NCBI GenBank assembly: GCA_947095585.1
Contig: OX352761.1
Coordinates: forward strand, 35,617,777 to 35,681,776
Direction: 5' to 3'
DNA: 64,000 nt
Source: Nephrocerus scutellatus
Taxonomy: Eukaryota; Arthropoda; Insecta; Diptera; Pipunculidae
Positions 40,703 through 51,179 of the stretch are shown here, piece by piece. Position 1 is the stretch's first letter. The number at the start of each line of letters is the position of its first letter. The position numbers and the translations under genes are program-made. Below the pieces are notes generated by a model, which worked only from the letters and a program-made list of their open reading frames with translations, was not told where the DNA came from and ran no database searches.

Positions 40703-41863
40703 ATGGAGAAAGAAGTTGCGCATATGGGTAGAGACGAGTTGAGGGAAAGATTGAGGGAGTTAGGGCTTTCGGCGTCAGGTGATAGAAAAGAATTGCATAG
40801 ACGGCTTTCGGCCTACATCGACTCCCAACACGCTAATGTTAGAGAGAAGAGTGAGACCGGAATTAGGGTAATCGACAATCCAACGGCCGGCAATAAAACA
40901 TCGATGAAACAAGGCGAGGAATTTACACCATATGAATCGAGGGCTGTATTTTCGTTCAAAGATGTCGAGGAAAGTTTGAAAAAATTTAGCGGCGAGAGCC
41001 GTCAAAATGTCGCAAGCTGGATCCAAGAATTCGAAGACGTGAGTTTGTTGGTAGGGTGGAACCACATGCAGAAATATATTTACGGTAGGCGGTTAATGGA
41101 GGGAGCGGCGAAAATGTTCGTACAGAACGACGGTCGCATTAGGTACTGGATTACGCTAAAAGCAGCATTGACAACTGAGTTCGAAGTATCACTTAATTCA
41201 GCCGAAATTCACCGACAACTACGAATCGCTCGGAAGCAACCGAATGAGACACTAAGTGAATTTTTATATCGCGTAATTGAGATGGCAAAACCCATAGCTG
41301 TTGACGAGGAGTCCGTGGTTGATTATTTTGTGGAGGTAATACGAGATGATAAAGTAAACAAAATCATCTTGTATGGGGTATGTACGATTGAGGAACTTAA
41401 GGCCAAGATCAAAATCTACGAGAAAGTTAAAAACCAGCCAGTCCACACCAGTTCTCACTGTCGTACCGCGATATCATCCATGTCTGGCGATCGGAGAAAA
41501 GACGAGCGCTGCTGCTACAAATGCGGCGAAGCTTCTCATGTAGCCAAAGTCTGCCCGAAGGGTTTTAAGTGCTTCAAATGCCAGGGGTTCGGTCATCGTT
41601 CCTTCGAGTGTGGACTAGTTTCCAAAGAGCAGAAAGACGAGAGAGTTGTCAACGCACAGTTTGACGTGAAAACGACGCATCTAATGAAAAGCATATGTGT
41701 CGACGGTGTGGAGACCACAGCCCTGGTCGATACCGGCTGTGACGTTTCAATAGTTAGGCAGGACTTTCTGTTGCACTTGAGTAAATACAACATACAACCG
41801 TCATCAATAGTGTTATCTGGGTTAGGCAACCATCAAGTCGTCACGAGGTCTGATCGAAGCTGA
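40703..41863 (+). pseudogene. Gypsy-2 Gag-protease frame with N-terminal SAP motif
   Basis: 386 open codons. Residues about 8-41 (GRDELRERLRELGL...ELHRRLSAYI) have the SAP helix-loop-helix pattern, a DNA- or RNA-binding motif. A Gag core follows at about 95-230 (VASWIQEFEDV, YGRRLMEGAAKMFV, WITLKAALTTEF). Two zinc knuckles are at 271-284 (CYKCGEASHVAKVC) and 290-303 (CFKCQGFGHRSFEC). The retropepsin starts at about 330 with ALVDTGCDVS (Asp 343). The frame is lost at about 41850 by a frameshift; protease and linker continue at 41855-42210 (LIEAELVVDKICF, GERNSNFLVVLEND) and end in a stop. Start chosen at MEKEVAHMGRDEL; the Met at residue 8 is possible. Confidence 0.85.
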
Positions 41864-42215
41864 ACTAGTAGTCGACAAAATCTGTTTCAAAGTCAAGTTG
41901 CACGTAGTAGGAGAGAGGAACTCTAACTTTCTGGTTGTTTTGGAAAACGACTTAATGAAGCAGGCGGTCGTGATTATCGCATCGGGTGAAGTTCGATTTC
42001 GGCGACAACTCACTGAGAAGGAGATGGCAGAACGGGAAACGTATGGGCCCGAGGGGCAGCGAGACGAAGACAAATCTCGAAAGATAACTATGTCGAACGA
42101 TCCTTTCACTAAAGATGATTGGGAGACAGAGGTCGGAGAGAAACAAATCCAGAAGGATAGAAAAGAAAAAGATGACGACGATGAGAAGATGACGACGAAG
42201 TACGAGGTGCGCTAG

Positions 42216-43060
42216 TTGAGAAATGAATTTGGCGGGTTGTTGTGCAACATTGGTAGTTCGAACTTTAATTTAGCTGTTGATGTTGACCTATCTCATCTGT
42301 CAAAGGAGTTAAGAGGCAATGTTGAACGGTGTATCGCTGCGTATTCGCAGCGAGCTGACGTGAAGACGCCAATCAAGATGAAATTGATCCTCAAAGACGA
42401 GAAGCCATTATACGAACATCCAAGACGCATGTCACCAAAGGACAAGGAAGAAGTTGAGAAGCAAGTAGCAACCTGGCTCAAAGATGAGATTGTGCAACCA
42501 AGTCAATCGGAATTCGCTTCGCCAGTGGTTTTGGTCTCGAAGAAGGACGGTACCAAAAGGTTATGCTGCGACTACCGCCGAATCAACGCGAATATAGTCA
42601 AAGACCATTTTCCGATGCCGCTTATCGAAGACGTAATTGACCGTTTACAGCCCTCAAAAATCTTGTGAATGGATTTTTCCATATGACAATGGAGGCTGAG
42701 TCAAGGAAGTATACATCATTCATAACACACAACGGCCAATATGAATTCCTTAAAGTTCCATTTGGTATTTGTAATTCACCCGCTGTGTTCACGCGATTCA
42801 TCAATTTCGTGTTTAGAGAATTGGTAAAGGATGGAATTATGCTGATGTACATGGATGACGTAGTTGTCCTTGCCGACTGTTATGAAGAGGCCATTCGACG
42901 ACTGAAGATGGTGCTTGACGTTGCCAGCGAACATGGTCTCAAGTTCAAGTGGGCCAAGTGTCAATTTCTAAAGGAAAACATAGATTTTCTTGGGTATGTT
43001 ATTGGAAACGGACGGATCAAGCCGTCAGCAGAGAAAACGAAAGCTGTTAGTGGGTTATAG
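42216..43060 (+). pseudogene. Gypsy-2 reverse transcriptase (motif A deleted)
   Basis: The finger region reads LILKDEKPLYEHPRRMSP, FASPVVLVSKKDGTKRLCCD and YRRINANIVKDHFPMPLIED. At 42660 RLQPSKIL is followed at once by NGFFHMTMEAESRKYTSF. The segment that should hold the motif A Asp (the 'xLDLxxGFF' block) is lost with a frame change. The palm continues with KVPFGICNSPAVFTRFI and MLMYMDDVVVLAD (YMDD near 42847-42860), and GLKFKWAKCQFL, IDFLGYVI. It is inactive through loss of a metal-binding Asp. Confidence 0.88.
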
Positions 43061-43067
43061 GAAAACC

Positions 43068-43660
43068 CTCCAAAGATTTCTGGGGTTGACTTCATACTTT
43101 CGGAAATTCATTCCAAACTACGCCACAGTTGCTAGGCCGCTGAGTGACCTCTTGAGAAAAGACGTAGCTTTTAAGATGGGAGTAGATCAACAGACTTCGT
43201 TTAAATTGTTAAAGAACTCTCTTGTACGGGCACCAGTCCTTAAACTGTTCGACCCAAAAGCGGTGACGGAGGTTCACACCGATGCCAGCAAGTATGGATA
43301 CGGAGCCGTATTACTGCAGAGAAACAACGACGACCAAATGTTCCATCCCGTGCAGTATATGAGCCGAAAAACCACGCCTCAGGAAGAGAAATACCACTCC
43401 TACGAGCTGGAGGTACTCGCCATTATTCAAGCTCTGAAGAAGTGGAGAATTTATCTGATAGGGACGCCTATCAGCACTGAGACCGACTGTAATGCTTTTA
43501 CCATGACCATCAAAAAAACGAGACGTACCGCTACGAGTTTCACGATGGGCAATGTACCTGAACGACTTCGATTACAAGATAGTTCACCGATACGGAAAGC
43601 AGATGCGGCATGTAGATGCTTTGAGCAGGGTTGCGATGTTGATTGTTGATACCTTGAGTT
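43068..43660 (+). pseudogene. Gypsy-2 RNase H
   Basis: After a frameshift at about 43050 the connection (RFLGLTSYFRKFIPNYATVA) leads to RNase H. It shows VTEVHTDASKYGYGAVLLQ (first Asp), HSYELEVLAIIQALKKWRIY (Glu) and TETDCNAFTMTI (Asp). The three acidic residues are kept. The frame changes again after about 43550 into the HRYGKQMRHVDALSRV end of the domain (43585-43632), another frame break. Confidence 0.85.
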
Positions 43661-43739
43661 ATCGAATCAGGGAAGCACAGATGCAGGACCCGGGCGTGAG
43701 GGCCATCCGGAAGTGCTGGAGTATACGACGTACGACGAT

Positions 43740-44855
43740 TATTATTTGAAAAATGAAGTGCTACCTTAGAGAAGGAAATCATCGAGATTGCACACCGGCA
43801 GGGGCACTTCGCAGCGAAGAAGACGGAGGAGCTTATTGGCCGTACGTATTTTATTCCGGGGCTGAAAGCTAATGCAATAGAGGTAGTACAAAGTTGTGTC
43901 CAATGTATCCTGGCTGAAAAGAAGACGGGCGACAGGAAGGATTCTTATCGCCAATAGACAAAGAAGACCGACCCTTACAGACCTATCACATCGACCATGT
44001 TGGTCCCATGCAGGAGACCAAAAAGAAGTATAACCACATCCTCGTGGTAGTAGACGCATTTGCCAAATTTGTATGGTTGTACCCCACCAAGAGACCAAGA
44101 GTACAACGCGGAGGTAATAGACCGACTTAGTAAGCAGTCTGAGGTATTTGGGAATCCCAGGCGAGTTATTTCAGATCTAGGCACTGCATTCACGTCCAAT
44201 GCGTTCAAGGAGTATTGCGAGGAAGAAGATATCACGCACCTACTGATTACTACTGGCGTGCCGAGGGGAAACGGTCAGGTCGAAAGGATCAACAGACTCC
44301 TAATACCATTGTTGACGAAGATGTCGTTAGAAGACCCGAAGAGCTGGTATAGGCACGTAGGACATGCTCAACAGATCATCAATAGCACTCCGCCTAGAAG
44401 TACCAAACATTCCCCGTTCAAGATACTGACTGGTCTAGATCCAAAAGATGGTCCATCAAGAACTGATTGAGGAATTAGGAAGCCAACGCGATGAGCTTAG
44501 GATGGAAGCCAGAGACAGTATTCTGAAGATCCAGCAGGAGAATGCCAACACTTTTAACCGGAAAAGGAAGAATCCCAAGACGTATAAGCTCGGTGAGTTG
44601 ATCGCGGTGAGGAGAACTCAGTTTGGCCCAGGCCTCAAATTGAAGCCGAAGTTTTTGGGTCCGTATAAGATGACCCGGGTGTGCAAGCACGACCGGTATG
44701 AGATCGAGAAGGTCGGAGACAATGAAGGACCGAATACCACCACTGCTGCCGCCGACGGAATCAAGCCGTGGAGACGTACATCCGGGACGGATGTCCCGTC
44801 AGGATGGCCGAATGTAGGGCCCACTTCCCGAACACGATCCGGCCGTGTGTTCTAA
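43740..44855 (+). pseudogene. Gypsy-2 integrase (several frames)
   Basis: Zinc domain near 43775-43920: IAHRQGHFAAKKTEEL and SCVQCILAEKK give HHCC. The catalytic core has YHIDHVGPM (Asp, about 43995), VISDLGTAFTSNAF (Asp, about 44170) and RGNGQVERINRLL (Glu, about 44270). The C-terminal domain at 44448-44855 (FNRKRKNPKTYKLGELIAV, KFLGPYKMTRV, YEIEKVGDN) ends SRTRSGRVF inside the right LTR. Frame breaks occur at about 43920, 44090 and 44460. Pol thus runs about 43 bp into the LTR, which is uncommon but seen in the left LTR sequence too. Confidence 0.88.
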
Positions 44856-45071
44856 ATGCAGGACTTCTCTTCCTCATTATTTTCTCTCTCTCGCTCTGCC
44901 ATCTTTACCATGACGAAACACAGAGTCAGTCGTAACAAAGAAGACCAAGTGTCTTGAATTCATTTTTATCAATTCAAGTCAATTCAATTTTGTTTTACCT
45001 ACCGAATTATTTTGTCTCATTTTCGGAGTTCGTTAATATTCAACTTAGTTTAATAAATAATCATTTGCTTT
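44813..45071 (+). repeat. Gypsy-2 right LTR, 3'-truncated
   Basis: Matches left LTR parts 1 and 2 up to 'aataaataatcatttgcttt', then switches to element X (gtaaaaatttggaagtgacc). About 60 bp of LTR are missing, so no target duplication can be read. Confidence 0.88.
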
Positions 45072-45327
45072 GTAAAAATTTGGAAGTGACCAGAAATGAG
45101 GGGCTTCCATATGAATTTTTAAAAATGAGCCCGAGTTTCTTTAAATTTTATACACATGTGTATCTCCGATGTAAACACTTTGTGTTAAATGTTGGAGTGA
45201 TCAGGATAAAGGGGGCTCCCAACTTGTTTTTTTAAATGATACCCGATTTTATTCAAACTTTGCACATTGTGTGTGTATTAATTAGAGGAATTTACACGAA
45301 AAATTTTAATTTATATTGGTTGTTTTT
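45072..45327 (-). mobile_element. Element X, copy 11, second part
   Basis: Continuation of 35983-36593 beyond Gypsy-2. Minus-oriented units end in the inverted left end (AAATTTTAATTTATATTGGT, ttgttttt) at about 45327. Confidence 0.75.
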
Positions 45328-45505
45328 TAAATTCTCTATATTAACTTCACTTGCCCGTGGCTGGCTGGCTGGCCAAATCTTGTGATCAATTTTTAACCCA
45401 CTTCCTACAGCCCGATTTTATTGAAATTTTGCACACATGTATATCTCCCAAGATAATACTTTCTATTAAAATTTGAGGCCCTCGGGCCGCGGGGTTTAGG
45501 AAGAA
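45328..45505 (-). mobile_element. Element X, copy 12, head-to-tail with copy 11
   Basis: Inverted right end AAATTCTCTATATTAACTTC starts immediately after the inverted left end of copy 11, sharing the T run. The tail (gctggctggctggcc) and one unit follow, then the copy breaks off near 45500. Confidence 0.75.
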
Positions 45506-47283
45506 TTTATGTCCCTTTGCGAAGTCGAAAAAAAACTAAAGTACCTTTATTGTTTTAAACTTGATTAGAAGTAAAATTCTATGCATATATTCGGTTGCAT
45601 AATCTTAGCTTAGAATATACGAACAAAATATACGCACTAAATCAACCACATAATCATCACGGATGTTGATGATACGTGCTGCAGCACAATCAACATCCTT
45701 ATCTTCCTCTAAAAACCTCTATCAAAATAAATTTGTTAAATTACTTTAGCTGAAAGATGAATAACTCCTTCGAAAAACATCATAAAATTAATAAATACAT
45801 ACCTATAAACATACGAATACATAAATAGAAACAACTCAAGCAAAGGCAAAAATTTCATATAAAAACAGCGTCGAATCATATGACCCGAGGCGCCATCTAC
45901 AAGACGCTAGATAAAAATAATTATTTGAATAATTAATATGCTAATACATATTAATAATAAATAAATAATTGAATGAGCTAATAAAACCGTTTGAATAAAG
46001 GAGAATTTTCTTAAACGTTAATTAAGTCATGAGAAACCTCTAATTAATCAACTAAAAGATTTGTGTTTTCAAGATTTCAAAAGATTTTTCAAAGATTTCT
46101 TTTTAAAACAAAAATATCCACACCCCCTGCCTCGTTTTTAAATCGACAGCTTCACGGAAACCATCTACATTCCTGTATTATTTTAATTTTATCCTCCAGA
46201 TTCTCGTAAGCATGGTCGACGTTTCAATCTATCTATTTGATAACTAGTGTTTTATTCCAGATATTGTGCATTCCTAGATCTACTGCTCTAAAGTATGCCA
46301 TTTTGCACATTTTGGTCATATTTGAAGTGAAATATTTCGAAAACCATTTGAAACTAAATATGAACTGCTAGTTATTGTTTTTTTTGTTACAGTGCCGATA
46401 ACCTTTCGTCATATGAGATAAGGGCTAACTATATACTGCATCTAGCAGTAGGATGGAGATCGATGTGACGCAAACGCACACCACTATTTCGAGAAATAAA
46501 CAAATCAAAGCAAAGGTCATTTTTCGATGCTAAAGAAACACATACCACACTTACAATTAGAATAAATTTCTGCTGTAACTAAATTATTTTTTTGTGGTTT
46601 TTATAAAAAATGGAAGGCTGTGTCCTCTACACGACCGCGAGGGTTTTGAGCGTGACAACGTTTACAAAGATTTACTGACAATGCACTGTTTATTTTTTAT
46701 TTTTTTTTATTTAATTTTATTTAATTTTTATATATGTACACTTAACTTAAATTAAAGTGTATATCTAGTTTTCCAGTTTATGTTGTTATAAAATAATTTC
46801 CGAGTTTAAACCTTCATATTCCATTCAATTAGTAATGAAGAAATTATTAAAGTCAAAGAGAACCAACCAATAGAGACTATATTATCACTGTATCACTACT
46901 GCATAGGTTTGTTTCGTTCTGATCATGGTATGTAACTTGAATGTTATTGACATTTAGTAATGTAGAGTCTATTAAAGAAAAGACAAGCCAAAATAAAAGA
47001 AAATGGTGGCAATAGCAACGTCGTTCGCAACTTGTAAATGGCCTAACTTCTTTTTTGTAACATTTGTAGTATTGTTTTTTTTTCTCTATAACAAAGCACT
47101 GTATTATTTTATGCAATGTTAATAGAAAGAACAGAGCAGAGCACCGATAGAAAACGAACAGAGGCTTTACTATCACTACTACTGCACATGTTTGCTTCAT
47201 TCTATTCTATTGGCAAATACGTTAAATTAAGTCTATAATTAAGCAATACGGTCAAATAAAAAAATCTATTAAAGGACTTAAAA
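45506..47283. other. Long AT-rich stretch, nothing recognised
   Basis: No coding frame with a recognisable domain, no RNA gene and no repeat shared with the rest of the window. The minus frame at 46877-47200 is AT-driven. This is the largest region apparently free of known elements and could be intronic or intergenic host sequence. Confidence 0.5.
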
Positions 47284-47570
47284 GTGGGCGCCGTTGCTCA
47301 GTGTAAATGCGCGTGGCTACTGAGCAGGAGGTTCTTGGTTCGAATCCCAGTAACACCAAGAGTATTTTTCACCGGTGTCTCACATCTACCGAATGGGTGA
47401 CAAACGTTCCGGGAGTAATAACTCGTAACGGAAAGCTTCTCAATTCACCGTTCAGTCCCTTCCATTTGTGTCCAAAAATATAAATGCGCAACACAAATGG
47501 TCGCGAGAAGCGAGGACTTGGACCGCAATGGTCCATCGCCGAATATTATTTATAGGACTTAAAAATTAAT
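47284..47570 (+). repeat. tRNA-derived SINE
   Basis: Begins GGGCGCCGTTGCTCAGTG (A-box region), has a perfect B box GGTTCGAATCC at about 47336-47346, then CAGTAACACCA, resembling a tRNA 3' end with CCA. A body of about 220 bp follows (ttttcaccggtgtctcacat ... gcgaggacttggaccgcaat). Pol III would transcribe it from the internal promoter. It is related to 18050-18125. No flanking duplication was identified with confidence. Confidence 0.75.
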
Positions 47571-47624
47571 AATAATCAATATTGATTAAATTAAAAAGCA
47601 CAAGTCGCTTGAGAAATTTATTAG

Positions 47625-48205
47625 TTTTAGAAATTCCAGTTCCTAATGACCATATCCCAGAATTTCCATGGGAACAAATTTTACAGACTTAGTCCTACAT
47701 ACCGAATTTCATGGGAATCACTTGAGTAATTGCTTAGTTCCTGAAATTCAGTATTGCTGTTCACGGACACTGTCTTGGGTGGAACTCCCCACAACTTAAA
47801 AGCGTTTAACCAAGGAATTCCGAATAGGGTTATTTCTCGATTAGCTACATATGAATCAGCGTACTCTTCAACCCCATTCAACTTCAGGCACTTCAGGCAA
47901 ACGATTCTATGGCCAGATCCCAGAATTTCCATAAGAACAAGTCTTATAGTCGCATCTTAGTCCTACATACCGAATTTCATACGAATCGCTTGAGAAATTG
48001 CTTGGTCCCCAAAATTCCAGGCCAGTTCCCAGAATTTTTATAGGAACAAGTTTTATAGTCGCATCTTAGTCCTACATACCGAATTTTATGCGAATCGCTT
48101 GAGAAATGGCTTAGTTCCCAAAATAGTTATATTTAACAATTTACTTTTTGAACATGTACCCCCTTAAACCTTGTAGTGAGACGTTGTCACGTCAAAAAAA
48201 ACAAC
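47625..48205 (-). repeat. Satellite-like element Y, array 2 (inverted) with end module
   Basis: Units of about 118 bp read in the opposite sense (cataccgaatttcat, cagaatttcc, cttagtcc). One is interrupted at 47740-47890 by unrelated sequence. At 48140-48195 it meets the end module ctttttgaacatgtaccccc and GACGTTGTCACGTC, which also caps array 3 at 56447-56500. The arrays therefore share an end and are dispersed elements, not plain satellite. Confidence 0.75.
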
Positions 48206-48683
48206 AGAACAATATAGCTTATGCAACCATTAATTATATTCTTAAAATTATATATTGTTCTTAATTGGATATTTTCCGAGGGACGCATTTAAGCAATTTC
48301 CAGTAGCTTTTGACCAAAAAGGATGATTCAATTGGAGGTTTCAATTTCAAACTGGCAGTGCTTTGGTTGTGTATAATACAATGCAATATCAATACCGCCG
48401 GCTGTTAGTACATAATTATCTTTGTGTCTTTTACACAAATTTTGTTTACTTCTAATTTTATTAGATTGATATTGAAGATTTTGTAAATGGAATCAGAATT
48501 TGTGATGGATTCTAATCATTGGCCGCAATGTCATTCTGTGAAGGAACGAAATACAGTATAACTTCTGTAAATAATCCGCTTCGACAGGACCTTAAACGAC
48601 AACTCAGATATCCGTTCTAATGTTTCATCATATTCCATAAACATAATATAGTACTTAAAAAAGAGTTACAAATAAATTGACCA
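48206..48683. other. AT-rich stretch, nothing recognised
   Basis: No gene or known repeat. Confidence 0.5.
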
Positions 48684-49960
48684 TCAGTTTGAAAGCTTGG
48701 CTCCAATTTTTTTTATACAATCAGCAACATCTTTCTGAGAGATGTCGATAATATTTATATCACAAAATGGTTGTATACAATTATATCTTACATCATAATC
48801 ATAAACGATATCATGATTAAAATTATTTTTAAAGAATGAGGCAAAGAAATCACAAATAGTTTCAATTGAATCCGAAGAAGACCCTGCATTAGTCATGACC
48901 GACATGGTTTTTTTCTTACAATTCAAGAATTTCCAAAAAGAAATTTTATTTCTGCAGTTTTTTAACTTTGATAACGACCTATTTTGCCATGGCAGACTGG
49001 AACCCTTTTTACAACGCACCATAGGAACAAATAACAAAAAAGAATCGTACAATATTTCAATAAAGATTTTATAAGCTTCTTTTTGTGATAGAGACTCAAG
49101 AAATGACCAATCAATAGCGGATAAATGGGATTCCAATGACTCAAAACTGGCTTTTGAGAAATTGAATTTAACACACTTGTCGAATGGTTCGTTTGTTTTA
49201 AAATGTAGACTGTTAATATCCATATGTAAAGCACAATGATGCCTATCAGGTATACAAGAAGGAGAAAGAACTTTAGAAATTCTATACTCTAAGGAGTTAT
49301 TTAAAAAAACTAAATCTACGAAAACATTATTTGGGTTTGAAATATGATTGATTTGTTTCAGCGATAGACACATTAGCCCATCAACAAAAATTATTTCATC
49401 GATGTAGTGATGTTGAATGGTAATAAACGCTTGTCTTTGTCAAGCGCCAAGAGATTTTAGGTAAATTAAAATCACCCAATACACATATTCATATAATCCG
49501 GAAGAGAGACTGCCAATACTTCGAACACATTCTTCGCAATCCATTGTAAGACAGCTAGGAGGTATGTAGCAGGCGCAGATGATGAGAGAATTGGTGAATG
49601 CTGAATTCTGCAAACTTGTCGTAAGGGCACCGTCATTTCTTTCAATAGTGACAACCACACAAAGCATATCATGCATGTAGGAATTTACAGACACGGCGAT
49701 CAAAGATGATACAAGGGTTGATTCTTTATGCCAATTACGGTACCACCGCCTCTTTGTAATCCAGTTCCAATAAGGCAACGGTCTTTCCGATATAACACAT
49801 AATTATCTTTTATAAATTCGGAGTCAGCAATATCAGCATATAACCATGTCTCTACTAACACAATTATATCATATTCGCAGTCTGCAGTAGCCAAGTATAG
49901 TTCTCTTAATTTAGATCTAATACCTCCTACGTTTTGAAAATATAACTTAAGAGAACAATG
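48684..49960 (-). pseudogene. Jockey-C ORF2: endonuclease and linker
   Basis: Starts YFQNVGGIRSKLRELYLA (about 49960-49905; the N-x-GGIRSK opening of Jockey-type endonucleases). It continues CEYDIIVLVETWLYADIADS (catalytic Glu) and VLYRKDR, and after a break RGGGTVIGI, SLIICACYIPPSC and YVYWVILIYLKSLGA (degenerate GDFN). Then it reads MCLSLKQINHISNP, VFVDLVFLN and SPSCIPDRHHCALHMDI (SDHH-like end, Ser-Asp altered). The linker follows (FNFSKASFESLESHLSAIDW, NRNKISFWKFLN-like) to about 48684. Frameshifts lie at 49440-49373 and near 49740. There is no RT. Confidence 0.75.
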
Positions 49961-50172
49961 AAGACGTAATTATTGTATTTTGGCGGTTGGAAGAGGTTTG
50001 AGTTCGGCATCGTTTTTTGAGAGATTAAATTGACGCACACGAACACCAGCAGGCCAAGATCCGGAATCATATGCAATCTCTGCACGATCAGAAGGTATAA
50101 CAAGCTTAAAATTTATCCATTTGAGAGAACTTTCTGCAACTCCGAACCAGGAATATTGCTTTTAGCAGAAAT

Positions 50173-50625
50173 TTATGAAATAATTGCTTCACATGTTGTA
50201 GAAGGGAGGAATAAAATTAAATTTTCTGGTAAACCTTCAGTACAGCTCCATACGATAACTCGAGAGCTGCTCTTATTGTGAGACTTTTGCTTTTGAGAAT
50301 TTTTGCTCTTATCATCCAACGAGTTGTTATCAACGCTCGATAAAAATCCATCATTAACGGACCCAGAAGCGATGAATGTAGGAGTGACAGGAAGAGATGA
50401 ATTTCTACTTATAGACGCAGCAGAAATAGCAGCAACAGAACAAACACAAACAGAAGATTTAGTTGTTGTGTTAGCTGTATTGGCAGAATTTGAATTGATA
50501 CCATCACTAGTGGTTTGTACCGTAGTTTTCTTTTGCACTAAATTCCTCCGAGCGGCAGCCGGCGACAAAACTCCAACAGAAGGTGACCGAACACTATCGT
50601 TACTCTTTGACAGAGAAGAAGACAT
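50173..50625 (-). pseudogene. Jockey-C ORF1-like N-terminal frame
   Basis: 150 codons from MSSSLSKSNDSVRSPSVG, rich in Ser, Thr and Asn, with SPAAARRNLVQKK near residue 20. It ends with a folded-looking segment (VIVWSCTEGLPENLILFLPS). It lies immediately upstream of the endonuclease on the same strand, where Jockey ORF1 belongs. No zinc knuckles are found in the 200 bp that follow, so the C-terminal half is lost. Identification is by position and composition only. Confidence 0.5.
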
Positions 50626-50837
50626 ACGGACAGAGTCATTGACCTTAAGTTTTAACTGCGCGCGAGTTACCCGGGCGATATTGCATCCACTATGACGTTT
50701 TCTTGCACATTTTTTTTAAATGAACTTTGCACAGACGACTTATTATTACAAAATTTTAAGACGTTGTCTTTAATTTTCATTTGATGACGTATTTATTGTG
50801 TTGTAACTTCACGTTCGTGGTTTATTTATGTTACATA

Positions 50838-51140
50838 CTAGCTGAGTGCTCGGTGATTCACAGCATCCCGATAATCCCCTCCCTAAAATGGTAACTTAGC
50901 ATCACTATTTATGACAGCGACCCAGAAAACTATAGGATAAACACTAAGAACCTCAGACCTCCTTCCATCGACCTACTCCACGAAGAGGTGTTTTACCACT
51001 ACTATTCATCTTAGCTACTCCAAAAAATATGGAATCGACACTAATATCGGTTACACTCCCTCCCACCGCACCAATCGACCAACATCACAAGAGGTGTCTT
51101 ACCATCACTATTATCCGTCACACTGTAAATTTTATTTATA
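50838..51140 (-). mobile_element. Helitron-type 3' end
   Basis: Read on the minus strand the sequence ends ACCGAGCACTCAGCTAG followed by T (terminus at 50838), matching the CTRR-T rule. Upstream are two related blocks ('cgaagaggtgttttaccac' at 50980 and 'acaagaggtgtcttaccatc' at 51090), spaced about 110 bp. The 5' end was not found and there is no protein. Confidence 0.5.
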
Positions 51141-51179
51141 ATAACATTTTAGCAAAACAATGTCCGATTTCTACAACAT

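Larger units (their letters stand above)
36594..45071 (+). mobile_element. Gypsy-2, Ty3/Gypsy LTR retrotransposon with nested Jockey-A
   Basis: Left LTR 36594-36724 plus 40107-40301 (split by Jockey-A), internal region 40302-44812, right LTR 44813-45071 (3'-truncated). Gag, protease, RT, RNase H and integrase are all identifiable in order on the plus strand, but in at least seven frames. The LTR copies differ at about 6 sites in the first 130 bp, so the insertion is not recent. It is inactive. It has no env. Confidence 0.9.
48684..50700 (-). mobile_element. Jockey-C LINE, lacking RT (3'-truncated)
   Basis: On the minus strand: an ORF1-like frame (50625-50173), a degraded gap, the endonuclease (about 49960-49190) and the following linker down to 48684, where it stops before the RT. 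Loss of the 3' half is the reverse of normal LINE truncation, so a later deletion or rearrangement removed it. Confidence 0.75.

Noticed and set aside
47284..47360. Functional tRNA gene
   Set aside because: The B box is perfect but the acceptor and D arms do not pair properly, and a SINE body with a second dispersed copy follows.
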